Made by a program: the position numbers and the translations under genes. From Chloropicon primus (Eukaryota > Chlorophyta > Chloropicophyceae > Chloropicales > Chloropicaceae), in NCBI GenBank assembly GCA_023205875.1, contig CP060759.1, forward strand, positions 473,501-537,500: 64,000 nt of DNA, in the 5' to 3' direction. Positions within the stretch are counted from its first letter, which is position 1; each line of letters starts with the position of its first letter. The notes below the pieces were generated by a model, which saw nothing but the letters and a program-made list of their open reading frames with translations, did not search any database and was not told the origin of the DNA. Below, in pieces: positions 20,026 through 28,691 of the stretch.

Positions 20026-20348
20026 ATGTCAAGTGTGTGAGTTTGAAGTGAGGGACCGCCGAGGGTAGACGTGAAAAAACGCATTTGATTGAAACTCAAA
20101 ATCGGATTCCCACTGAAAATAGAGTGATGGATAAAAGAGTGATGATGCGTTTTGCCTTTGGCTGGTCAGCAAAGGTTGAGATTCGGGGGACAGAAAGAAA
20201 GGCGTGTGTGTGTGTGCTGACCGTTGTATCATTCTTTCTAGCTTCGTTTCGCGTAAAGAGCCTAGCCTTGTGACGTTCCGAGGGGCGCCTTCCCGGGGTG
20301 AACCCTTGGTACGGATGGTTTTGTAAAGTTTATTTTGTAAGAATGTAT

Positions 20349-22049
20349 TTACATGGTCAGGTCATCTGGATTCTCGATGACTGCCTTGAGCGTTTGGCAG
20401 AACTCCGCCGCGTCAGCCCCGTAGATTATCCTGTGGTCGGTGGTGAGATTGATCGTCATCTGCTTCTCGACTCCGATTTTTCCGTCAGCAGTGGCCACGA
20501 CAGTGGGCTTGCTTCCACCCACAGCCATGATGGTTCCCGTACCAGAGGGCAGGATGGCATCGAATTTATCGACTCCGTACATGCCCAAGTTCGAAATGGT
20601 GAAGGTTCCGGTGCTGTACTCATCGGGTGCGAGCTGCTTGCCCCTCGCTCGGGTCACGAGGTCTCCCCAGTTCCTCGAGAGCTGGTAAATGTCGGTCTTA
20701 TCGGCGTTCTGCAGCACAGGGGTGATCAACCCTCCGTCAGGCATCGCCACTGCCACAGCGATGTTGATGTTCTCGTTGTAGATGATCCCATCTCCCGCTG
20801 GTGTGCATGCCGCGTACATGATTGGGTGCTTCGTCAGAGCAACTGCAACGGCCTTTGACAGGAGGGCGGTCATCGTCACGCCCTTGGGCTTCAGCTTCTT
20901 GTACAGGGCGTCAAACGCGTCCGTGGTTATCGTGTAAGCGACCCGGGAGACAGGAATCTCCAAGCTTGCGATCATGTTGGAAGAAACCGCGGCCTGCATG
21001 CCGGTGAAAGGGACGACCTCACCATCCCCAGAAGGAGCGGCGGCGGCAGGCGCGGCCTTCTTTGCGGGGGGAGAGGAAGCAGCCGCTGGGGCAGCAGGGG
21101 TGGCGGCAGGGGTGGAAGCTGGGGGGGCAGCCGGGGGGGCGCCTCCCGACTTGGCCAACTCCACGTCAGAGGCTGTGATCCTGCCGTTCGGGCCAGACCC
21201 TCCAAGGGTCGAGAGGTCCACGCCCAACTCCTTCGCAAGCTTCTTGGCGTACGGCGTGGCGATGACCCTCCCGTCGGCCCTCTTCACGGGCGCAGGCGCA
21301 GGGGCCGCAGGCGCAGGGGCCGCAGGCGCTGGGGCTGGGGCCGCTGGGGCTGGGGCCGCAGCCTCGGCCGGTGGGGCCGCAGGGGCCTCGGGCTCCGGCT
21401 CCGCCGCGGCAGCAGCAGGGGCTCCCCCACCTCCCGACTTCGACTTGGCCTCCTCCAGCTCGGCCTCTGTTTCCGCGATGTACGCTATCGGCTCTCCAAC
21501 CGCAGCGGTGGCTCCGTCGGGGACGACTATGCTTCCGATGTACCCGTCGTAAAACGTTTCGACATCCATATCAGCCTGGAGGAGGAAGACGACAGACAGA
21601 CAGACAGAGACAGAGAGAGAGAGAGACAGAGAGAGTCAGATCCGATGCAAATTGTCCGGAGGGCCACGATGCGACCGAGGGCATCACTTCGCACCCTCAT
21701 CATCCGAGTAGGATGATGTTGTGTCCCTCGACGTGGCGTTTCGTCACGACTGCTCAAATCTCTTTTTCGTCCCCGTCGACCCTTTTCTTTCGTTCGACCC
21801 CTTCGCGCCACTCACCTTGTCACTCTCGACGACCACGATGCTCTCCCCCTTGGTGATCTTCTCTCCCGAACCCTTGAGCCAGGACACGATCTTTCCCTCT
21901 GTCATGGTGCTACTGAGCGCCGGCATGAAGATCTCACGAACTTTCGCCCTCGTGACGAGCCTCTTGGCGGTCGACCTGCCGGACCTCTGGGCACCTCCGA
22001 CGCAGGTCGCCACCTTGGTCGTCCTCGTGACACTCGCGAACCCCTTCAT
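20349..22049 (-). CDS. Plastid pyruvate dehydrogenase E2 (dihydrolipoamide acetyltransferase), 2 exons
   Basis: Acetyltransferase core of the plastid PDH complex, making acetyl-CoA for fatty-acid synthesis. Exons 21816-22049 and 20349-21575, phase 0, 486 residues. A basic, Thr/Ser/Arg-rich leader (MKGFASVTRTTKVATCVGG) fits a plastid transit peptide. The single lipoyl domain has the lipoylated Lys in VVESDKADMDVETFYDG, with the exon junction right after that Lys. An Ala/Pro linker follows, then the E3-binding domain (ATPYAKKLAKELGVDLSTLGG) and a second Ala/Pro linker. The catalytic domain ends with TTDHRIIYGADAAEF, the active-site DHR-x3-G motif. The single lipoyl domain and motif match plant LTA2-type plastid E2 rather than mitochondrial E2. 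An alternative earlier start is non-ATG. Confidence 0.93.
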
Positions 22050-22695
22050 CGTGGACCACAACAACCTCTTGACCTCCGCTCTCTCTCTCTCTCTCTCTCT
22101 CTCGCAGCGCGCTCCACCGCTCGCTTGGGGCGCAACTTTTCCAAACTTACATTCTAACTACGCGAAGTGGGAAACCTGTTGGAATACAACTTCACATTTA
22201 AAATACCACTGGAAATCTTCGCACACCCAAACGAAACGCCTGAACCACTCAGTTCAGGTGAGTGTAATTATGTACTTTTGGAGTGTAAAGGTGTCAGATT
22301 GGTTTGGCGCCCGACGAAGCTGTCGGGGGGAGAGGACCGCCTTCGTCTTCAGTCCAGAACAAGGCGGAGGGAGGTCTACTGAGGTGACTCTCAAGGTAAG
22401 AGATGAATTCTTCGCGTCTTCCTCTTTCGAACGAGTGGTCGTTCGAAAGAAACGAAGCAGGGATGAGGATGACAGAGACTGATGGTTTTGATTTTGGAAT
22501 CGGAATGGGAATGGGATCCTCTTCTCTTCCTGTTGCTGCTGTTGTTCGTGATGATGACGACGATGGTGAGCAGAGGAAGGGACGCAGAAACAACGCGTCG
22601 TTCCTTTTCTCCTTCGCTTTCGATTCATCCAGGTGGTGGTGATTGTCGTCGTCGTCGTCGTCGTCGTCGTCGTTAGATTCTTCTTCGGTGCTTGG
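22050..22695. promoter_or_regulatory. Divergent promoter region (PDH-E2 / UBE2T)
   Basis: 646 bp. A CT microsatellite (22080-22103) sits 30 bp upstream of the E2 ATG, and a GTC triplet run (about 22645-22672) lies upstream of UBE2T. No other gene was recognised. Confidence 0.5.
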
Positions 22696-23689
22696 ATGGA
22701 TGGATTGAAGATGGAGCGAGAGAGAGTCGTGTTGGGGAAGCAGGCGATGACGAGGATGCACAGGGAGCTCAAGATGATGGCTACAGAGCCGCCTCCGGGT
22801 GTGAGCGCCTGGCCAAAGGACGAGAACAAGATTCATGAGGTGAGGAACTCCTCCCGGCCCAGCCCTATTTGTGTGTGTGTTGTTCGCTGACCATTCCCTT
22901 GGTTCTTTCGTCCTCGAACGCGACCAGCTCGAGGCGGTGATTCAGGGACCGCCGGACACGGTGTACGAGAACGGGTTCTTTCACCTCAACGTGACGATAC
23001 CGACGAGGTAAGAAGAGGGAGACAACAGTTGTTCGTTCTCACACCAACTTCTTTCTGCTGCTGCTGACCCTGTGCCACTCCCGCCTCTCTTGTTCTTAGG
23101 TACCCGTTCGAGCCGCCGAGCGTGCAGTTCTCGACGCCGATCTACCACCCGAACATCGATTCGAGCGGCAGAATCTGCTTGGATACGCTGAACATGCCGC
23201 CCAAAGGCGCCTGGAAGCCGTCCCTGAACATCTCCACCGTCCTGTCGACCATAAGACTTCTTTTGGAGCACCCCAACCCCGATGACGGCCTCATGACTGA
23301 CATCGTAAGTACCCTCTCCATCTCGAGAAGGAGAAGGAGAAGGAGAAGACGTCGTTAACCCATTCCCCACTCGCGCCGCTTCGGTGACTGACGCCGCTTC
23401 TCGGACCCGTCGTCGTCGTTCTTCATCTTTTGTGTGTGTGCGTGTGTGTGTGCAGACGCAAGAGTACAAGCACAACAGGGAGCTGTTCGACGCCAAGGCC
23501 AGGAAGAGCGTAGAGGCTCACGCGAAGAGAGGAAGCCGGGCGGAAGCCCGTGCCGGTGGCGCCGAGCCCGCGGCCTCGCAAGAGGAGAGAAGCGTGGAGG
23601 ACGACCACGAGCTCGCCACCGCCGGGAAGCGCAAGTCCAGGCTGGGCCTCGTCTCCAGCAGCAAGAGCAAGATTGCGAAGCAAGTGTAA
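22696..23689 (+). CDS. UBE2T: Ubiquitin-conjugating enzyme UBE2T-like, 4 exons
   Basis: E2 enzyme; in animals and plants UBE2T monoubiquitinates FANCD2/FANCI in the Fanconi DNA-crosslink repair pathway. Exons 22696-22839, 22928-23007, 23100-23304, 23456-23689 give 220 residues. The UBC fold is complete: [37 protein letters not shown], the HPN motif and catalytic Cys in [16 protein letters not shown], and [16 protein letters not shown] after the Cys and EPNPDD-like text are UBE2T hallmarks. The C-terminal about 70 residues are Lys/Ser/Ala-rich and disordered, as in UBE2T homologues. The second ATG at 22711 is an alternative start. No FANCL or FANCD2 gene lies in the window. Confidence 0.9.
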
Positions 23690-23764
23690 AACAAAGCTGT
23701 ACTAGAGAAGGGTGTTTCTTTTATTGTTGGCTGCTTCCTCCTCCACCCCCCCCCCTTCCTGGAC

Positions 23765-24377
23765 TCAAAGTGACTTGAGAGCTTCCTGGATGTCGGCGTA
23801 AACCTTATCCTTGGCCTGGTCGCCGTTGATTCTGACCAAAACATCGCTGTAGGAATCCAAGATCGCGGCAACGTTGCTGTTGTGAGTCTCGAGCCTCGGC
23901 ACAACCTTCTCCTCGGTGTCGTCGCTCCTCTGGATCAGCCTCTCCGCGACCTCCTCGCTCTCCGGTGGAGCGTACTTGAGGTGGTAGATCTTTCCCGTCT
24001 CCGGGTCGAGCCTCCTGCCCACAACCCTGTCCACCAGGATAGAATCCGGCACCTCGAGGAGGAGGAACACTTCCGGCCTGATGTTCGCCTCCTCCAGGGC
24101 ATCGGCCTGGTCCTTGCTTCGAGGGTAACCGTCCAGGAGCCACCCAGCCAAAGCGTCCGGCTGGTTCAGCCTGTCTTTGACCATGGTCACAACGATCTCG
24201 TTGGGAACGAGCTTTCCGGCATCCATGAACTCCTTCGCCTTCAGCCCGTTCGCAGTCCCGCTGCCCACCTCCGCGCGAAGGAGGTCGCCCGCGCTAATGT
24301 GCGTCAAGTTGTAGTTTCCCGAAAGCATCTCGCATTGCGTCCCCTTTCCAGAAGCAGGAGCGCCTTTCGAGCGAGCG

Positions 24378-24417
<40 letters not shown>

Positions 24418-24672
24418 TCCATCGTCGAGTCAGCGAGCGAATCGGAATCCCAATGACGCGCTCGCAAACAGAAAGACTTCGTGTGACGGGGCGTTGAAAA
24501 TGCTTCACGACGACGTACCTGATATCATGACCTTGTTCACGGCCATGCGAGTCAAGTTCCTGGTCCCCCTGGGTTGCGTTCTCCTGCTGGACGAAAGTGC
24601 GGGGGCGGGGCCCACCCTGGTACCCCAGCACCTCACCCTTGTCGTCCTCTCCGTCCTGTAAGCCGTCACCAT
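23765..24672 (-). CDS. Adenylate kinase, probably organellar, 2 exons
   Basis: Interconverts AMP, ADP and ATP. Exons 24519-24672 and 23765-24363 join with a phase-1 junction inside the P-loop, giving GAPASGKGTQC. 250 residues. The N-terminal about 45 residues (MVTAYRTERTTRVRCWG) are basic and rich in Thr/Arg, fitting a plastid or mitochondrial leader. NMP-binding text HISAGDLLRAEV, then DGYPRSKDQADAL, and the long-type LID with RRLDPETGKIYHLK follow. The LID lacks the zinc-binding cysteines, as in most eukaryotic long forms. Intron 1 holds a GA microsatellite. Confidence 0.92.
24381..24414. repeat. (GA)n microsatellite in adenylate kinase intron
   Basis: About 17 GA units, preceded by a GAGC tetranucleotide run, inside the intron and next to its acceptor (CT on the coding strand, so it doubles as polypyrimidine tract). 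Confidence 0.95.
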
Positions 24673-25043
24673 GTTCCCCTTTCCCCTAACGGCGGCCTTG
24701 GTTGCTGGTATGTTATCCTCAAGATGATTGAAGATCTGGCCTCCTTCATGGGCGCCAGTCCGTTATAACCTTTTCGAGCTGGGAGTGATGGAGTGATGGA
24801 GAAGGGGAAGAGAGGGAAGGGAGACCAGGATAGAAGGAAGAACTTGGTTGCTCTCTCCATTGCTTTCGATGGATCCAGACATGAATGGATCGGTCGCTTG
24901 CTTGCTATGGAACGCACGCGGCGATCCCGTGTCGGCGTCGATCGATATTGATGAGGAGAAAAGGCGATGATGACAACAGGCTGATATTTGTCGTCGTTTG
25001 TTGCTCTTGTTATACAAAGGCAGCGAGGCTCCAAGCCGACGGC
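24673..25043. other. Intergenic spacer
   Basis: 371 bp between two minus-strand genes: the adenylate kinase promoter and the 3' flank of the ChAP gene. Nothing else was recognised. Confidence 0.5.
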
Positions 25044-27539
25044 TTAGTGTGCGAAGCCTGCGATGTGCCACTCCACGGCTTGGTGGAAAATTTCGCTGAT
25101 CGCCGCCGGACACTTGCCTCCCAGCTGCTGCTGGGCGCGCCTCACGGCCTGCAGACCGGATCTGGAGATCATGTGGAAGAAGGCGTCCTGGATCGCGTAT
25201 GGGATCTCGACCTGCTTTGCTGGATCGTTCACCAGGCCGGGGTGGAGCTCGCGCAGCGCTTTGGAAGCCATTTCGCAAGCATCCTTCAGCTGCTGGGACT
25301 CCGCGTACATCCGGAGGAGGGTCACGCATGACACGAGCTTGAACTGGGAGTTGAGCGCCGCCCTGTGGCTCCTCTCGGCCTCCACGGGCCTGAATATCCT
25401 CTCTGCCAGGATGCCCCTTCGGTACCAGTCCACCGCGATATTTTGCCCGGTGAACATGCTCACCGCGGTGACTTCCTCATCCGTATCTGGGTCCTCCTCG
25501 TCCTCACCCTCGTGGAGTTCCGTGTCATAGTCAGACACCTCAAAGTCGTTGTCGATCACTTTCTTTATGTTCTTCACGTGAAGCTTGAACTCCACGTATT
25601 CTGCGAGGTCGCTGTACAGCGCGTAGATGATCTCGTCCAGCCAAATGTTGCAGACTTCTTTGGCAAACTTGCTGGCCTTGAGCTTGGGCTCGGGGGATTC
25701 CGAGAGCTTGACGCCGACGCTCATGAGCTTGACGCCTTCCTCGATCTGGGCTTGGGCCTCGGGGTCGGGCCCCTGATCGACCTCCTCTTCGTCCCCGCCG
25801 CTGTCGCCCCGATCAGCAGCCTCGCCGTCGTCGTGGATCTCAACCGCAACCTCCTTGGGGGCCACTTCCTCCTCCCTTCCTTCTGCTGCGTCTCCTTCCT
25901 CGCCAGCCTCAACGTCAATGCACACAGCACCCGCCGCCTTGGCGTCACCACCCTGCTCAGAGGTGGGTTCCTCGTCGCTCTCCCCCTCGGTGTTCTCTTC
26001 TTCACTCTCGTCATTGCCACTGTCAACCTCCTCCATGAAGAAGGTCTGGGCTCGAAGCTGCAAGAACGGATCCCAGTCCAACTCCGCCACGAGCTCGACC
26101 AGGACAAGATACACCTCCCTCCTCACAGCCGCCGCGAAGTTGTACAAGTAGTAGTCGTGGGTCAGGAGCATTTTGTGCGGCACCAGTAGGTTGCCGGGGA
26201 GCTCCATGAGCTTGGCCCTGCCGTACTCCTCCAACTCCTGCTTCAGCTTGGACATCATCTTGGTGTCAATGTTGCCGGACCCATCGCTGGGTTCGACCAC
26301 CCGGGACCACTGAGGAATGATAATGAGGATGTCTTCGGTCTCCTCTATGTCCTGGGGCGGGTGGATCTGGTTCAGCGCCAGCAGGGCCTCCCTGAAACCT
26401 GCCATCGAGCTTGGGCTATTGAAGCACGAGATAGCTCGCAGCCTCGCCAGGACGACTCTCGCGGGCCTGTAATCCGCATCGAGGCTGACCGCCTTGGTGG
26501 CGGCCTCCAGCCCGAACTCGAGGTTTGTGCCGTCGGAGGGATCATCCAAGTCCACGCACAACTCCGCCACCGCCGTGTACAGCGGAGAGTAGACTTCCTT
26601 GTACCCCTCCTCGTCGCTCAAGTCCTGTAACACGAGGGAGATGGTGTACTCGAGGTACTGGAGGGCCTCCTGCCGCTTGCCGAGATACCTCATGCACGAC
26701 GCCTCGTATATCGCTTGGATCGGGTCATCCAAGTCCGTGGCCATCTGGTGGAAAACGTTCTTGAGCACGCTCACGCGCTGCACGTGGGTGAAGTGGTTCA
26801 TCAGGGCCAGAGAGACGATGTCCACGTGCTCGCTCCTGCAGCCTTTGGCCCCGTCGTAGTGCAGCCTCTCCCTGACTTGCTTGATCCTCCCGGTCCTCAC
26901 GATGTGCATCACCGAGTCCAGCAGGAGTGCTTCGTCTTGCAGGGAGCACGGGAACCTCTCGTGGCTCTTGAGCACCGCGAGGTTGGGAACCTCCAGCCCC
27001 AGAAGCAAGTTCGGATGCAGCATCGTTGTCCTGATGAAGCTGCTGACCATCGCGCCCTTCCATATGTCGTCGTCCACGGGGACCTCCTGGCCGGAACCGG
27101 TCACTGCAGAGACGGTCACGCCTCCCGGTATCTTCACCCTGCACCTCACGTCGCAGCCCGAGAATATGTCGTAGCAGCAGTACGTCCCCCCCGTGAACTT
27201 CCACGTCTGCGTCTGCACCAAGCTCCCCAAGAAGCTCGCTTGCTCCTGGCTCCGGGTCAGCCTGGCAAAGTAGGCAGCGAAGGAGGCCGCCCCTTCCACC
27301 CGGAGACCCAGCACGTAGTGAAAGCAGCAGCACGTCGTGGTAGGTTGAGGGGTCAGGTAGGACAACGTCGAAGAAGAAGAAGAAGTCTTGTCCACCGTGC
27401 AGAGGTCCGGTGGCCCGATGCCTGAGATACCACTACCATTGTCCGCCTCCGTCAGCAGGGCTAGGCTCGCGTCCCTCGTCCGAAGGGCGCACCCGAGCTC
27501 GGCCTCCTCAAGCTCTCGGAGCGAGGCTATCGACTCCAT
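25044..27539 (-). CDS. ChAP-family (Chs5-Arf1-binding, exomer-type) TPR protein
   Basis: In yeast, ChAPs (Chs6, Bch1, Bud7, Bch2) with Chs5 form the exomer coat that exports selected cargo from the trans-Golgi. About 831 residues from the ATG at 27539. Family cues: CCCFHYVLGL, TGGTYCCYDIFSGCDVRCRVKIPG, SSFIRTTMLHPN, TPR-like helices (EASCMRYLGKRQEALQYLE; AATKAVSLDADYRPARVVLAR), LDWDPFLQLRAQTFFMEE, corresponding to the fungal GWDELLK-x-R-x-FVMEEE block, and IWLDEIIYALYSDLAEYVEF. A second TPR pair lies near the C-terminus. An acidic linker of about 120 residues interrupts the protein between the FFMEE block and the WLDEI block and looks like an insertion relative to fungi. Single exon. A Golgi role is inferred from the family. 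Confidence 0.8.
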   Translation of the reverse strand: MESIASLRELEEAELGCALRTRDASLALLTEADNGSGISGIGPPDLCTVDKTSSSSSTLSYLTPQPTTTCCCFHYVLGLRVEGAASFAAYFARLTRSQEQASFLGSLVQTQTWKFTGGTYCCYDIFSGCDVRCRVKIPGGVTVSAVTGSGQEVPVDDDIWKGAMVSSFIRTTMLHPNLLLGLEVPNLAVLKSHERFPCSLQDEALLLDSVMHIVRTGRIKQVRERLHYDGAKGCRSEHVDIVSLALMNHFTHVQRVSVLKNVFHQMATDLDDPIQAIYEASCMRYLGKRQEALQYLEYTISLVLQDLSDEEGYKEVYSPLYTAVAELCVDLDDPSDGTNLEFGLEAATKAVSLDADYRPARVVLARLRAISCFNSPSSMAGFREALLALNQIHPPQDIEETEDILIIIPQWSRVVEPSDGSGNIDTKMMSKLKQELEEYGRAKLMELPGNLLVPHKMLLTHDYYLYNFAAAVRREVYLVLVELVAELDWDPFLQLRAQTFFMEEVDSGNDESEEENTEGESDEEPTSEQGGDAKAAGAVCIDVEAGEEGDAAEGREEEVAPKEVAVEIHDDGEAADRGDSGGDEEEVDQGPDPEAQAQIEEGVKLMSVGVKLSESPEPKLKASKFAKEVCNIWLDEIIYALYSDLAEYVEFKLHVKNIKKVIDNDFEVSDYDTELHEGEDEEDPDTDEEVTAVSMFTGQNIAVDWYRRGILAERIFRPVEAERSHRAALNSQFKLVSCVTLLRMYAESQQLKDACEMASKALRELHPGLVNDPAKQVEIPYAIQDAFFHMISRSGLQAVRRAQQQLGGKCPAAISEIFHQAVEWHIAGFAH

Positions 27540-27836
27540 AAAGCAGAGCAAAGCAGAGCAAGATGGTTGGTTATTGGTCACGGGGGTGGGAGTGGCTTGC
27601 TGGCCCTGTGACGAGTGCAAGACGACTTCCTTCCACGAAGGCCTTTGCTTAGGTTGGCTTTCCTTGCCTTGCCTTGCCGGGCAAGATAGGCAAGGCAAGG
27701 ATCTTTTGGGGTGATCTTTGAGAGTGAAGGAGGAGGAAAGCGACCACCACCAATTCTAGAACAACAAGATCTTTTGAAACACAAGATCCAACCCTTGACT
27801 CAAAGGTCTCCTCTCTTCCTCTGTTCTGGAAGATGA
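27540..27836. promoter_or_regulatory. ChAP promoter region with strong hairpin
   Basis: Upstream of the ChAP start. A near-perfect inverted repeat lies at 27661-27701: TCCTTGCCTTGCC and GGCAAGGCAAGGA flank a 15-nt loop that itself contains TTGCC/GGCAA. It could form a cruciform or act as a transcript hairpin. Confidence 0.6.
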
Positions 27837-28058
27837 AGAGGCACCGTCGACCCAACTCGCACCCGTCCCCATGGTGCAGCTTGGAGAGGTCACCTTAATG
27901 TTCTCAGGTGGGCTCTAAGCCAGAATCCGCCTTGGGATTGGGACGCAGTGAGATGCTTAAATGGGGCGGAGTTGTGCGGTCACCAGCACATCACCGACTG
28001 GGCCGAGGCTCTGGCACTTGCTGCTGATGAGTATGATGACCTGAGTGATTTTGAGTGA
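27837..28058 (+). pseudogene. Ankyrin-like repeat fragment
   Basis: An open frame of about 73 codons with no ATG, ending at TGA 28056. It reads PHGAAWRGHLNVLRWALSQ, then PPWDWDAVRCLNG and AELCGHQHITDWAEALAL, with an acidic tail DEYDDLSDFE. GHLxVLxWA followed by PWDxD is the consensus of a divergent ankyrin-repeat family common in algae, oomycetes and giant viruses. An in-frame stop lies just upstream at 27834 and no start or donor exon is visible, so this is most likely the surviving 3' end of a lost cellular gene, or a terminal exon whose upstream part was missed. Confidence 0.55.
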
Positions 28059-28192
28059 TGTTGCTTACTTACGTGAAGAAGATATTCGACTTTCTGCACT
28101 CTTCGCGATCTTAAGGAGGTCTACATGAATGTATTCCACACAATCAATGATCAATGTTACAAAGAGCACCACCTTCCTTACGCGTCCGAATC

Positions 28193-28449
28193 GGCGGGCT
28201 TCGCGCACAGTTGCCGAACGCACGCACGCTGCCTCTCTCCCCTCGCCTCGGAACCCCCAACGCCCTCGTCCGCGTCGTAGTCCTCCAGAGGGTTGGACCA
28301 CCTTTCTCTCACGGCGATTGCCTCCTCCTCCAAGGGCGAAGTCACTTTCAGCTTGGACCAAGGTTCACTCTCCTCCTGCTCCCTGAGGTAAGCGTGCGAC
28401 CTGTACCTCGCCTCGATCTGCCTCTTGGTCTCGTGCGTTAATGTCTTAA
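28193..28449 (-). pseudogene. Orphan exon-like open frame beside U6
   Basis: On the minus strand, after a possible acceptor (CGTTACAG, ending at 28450), a frame reads SFKTLTHETKRQIEARYRSHAY, LREQEESEPWSKLKVTSP, then VRERWSNPLEDYDADEG to a stop at about 28193. Codon use and composition match host proteins, but no upstream exon or ATG exists between it and the DUF1664 gene except inside the U6 RNA. It may be a terminal exon stranded by rearrangement. Family unknown. Confidence 0.45.
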
Positions 28450-28466
28450 ATGACTGTAACGTGGTG

Positions 28467-28477
28467 GGACTCGAACC
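28467..28477 (-). promoter_or_regulatory. Pol III B-box directly downstream of U6 terminator
   Basis: Minus-strand GGTTCGAGTCC matches the B-box consensus GGTTCGANTCC exactly. It starts 7 bases after the U6 T-run. Yeast SNR6 also uses a downstream B-box, but about 120 bp away. The surrounding T-stem-like bases could instead mark a tRNA 3'-half relic. Confidence 0.75.
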
Positions 28478-28483
28478 CGCAAC

Positions 28484-28492
28484 AAAAAAAAA
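28484..28492 (-). terminator. Pol III T-run terminator of U6
   Basis: Nine consecutive T on the minus strand directly after the U6 3' end. Confidence 0.9.
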
Positions 28493-28591
28493 TTTGGACT
28501 CTTCTCGATTTATGCGTGTCATCCTTGCGCAGGGGCCATGCTAATCATCTCTGTATCGTTCCAATTTTGAAAAATGACTCCGGAGAGTCAC
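28493..28591 (-). ncRNA. U6: U6 spliceosomal snRNA
   Basis: Catalytic spliceosomal RNA. The minus strand reads a 5' stem-loop GACTCTCCGGAGTC, then CAAAATTGGAACGATACAGAG, the invariant ACAGAG box, GATTAGCATGGCCCCTGCGC with the AGC triad (U4/U6 helix region), AAGGATGACACGC and a 3' tail ending in the T-run. It matches the human U6 core almost base for base from AAAATTGG to GACACGC; one visible change is GATGATTAGC for GAAGATTAGC. Length about 99 nt, normal for U6. 5' end set by the stem and the TATA distance, accurate to a few bases. Confidence 0.97.
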
Positions 28592-28612
28592 AATTTCGAA
28601 ACTTGGGCTACA

Positions 28613-28618
28613 ATTTAT
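28613..28618 (-). promoter_or_regulatory. TATA box of U6
   Basis: Minus-strand TATAAA ends about 22 bases before the predicted U6 start, the usual -25 to -30 placement for Pol III U6 promoters. No plant-type USE was found upstream. Confidence 0.75.
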
Positions 28619-28691
28619 ACCCCTGGCCGAACTCGCGACATAATCCCAATCGGGTGTTGTGTTCAGTCACACACACACAAGTCAAGCAAGG

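Larger units (their letters stand above)
19099..20348 (+). other. Spliced noncoding 3' extension / snoRNA host transcript
   Basis: No coding gene is seen in 1.25 kb after bS6m, but splice signals are ordered on the plus strand: donor GTAAGC at 19118 and acceptor TTCCAG at 19340; donor GTGAGT at 19389 and acceptor TTCAG at 19804; donor GTAAGC at 19870 and acceptor TTCTAG at 20241. Each predicted intron holds at least one C/D-box snoRNA candidate. The short exons (19341-19388, 19805-19869) have no shared reading frame. The simplest reading is a bS6m 3' UTR or an independent noncoding host transcript. Confidence 0.6.

Noticed and set aside
20085-20118. D-box-like CTGA after CGGATTCCCA with partial large-rRNA complementarity
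   Set aside because: No acceptable C box upstream and only about nine matching bases.
20139-20220. Further C/D snoRNA (GTGATGA ... CTGA)
   Set aside because: The guide region is a GT microsatellite and there is no terminal stem.
28440-28480. tRNA gene on the minus strand
   Set aside because: Only a T-arm-like GGGTTCGAGTCCC is present; the D and anticodon arms would fall inside U6. Kept as B-box or tRNA relic.
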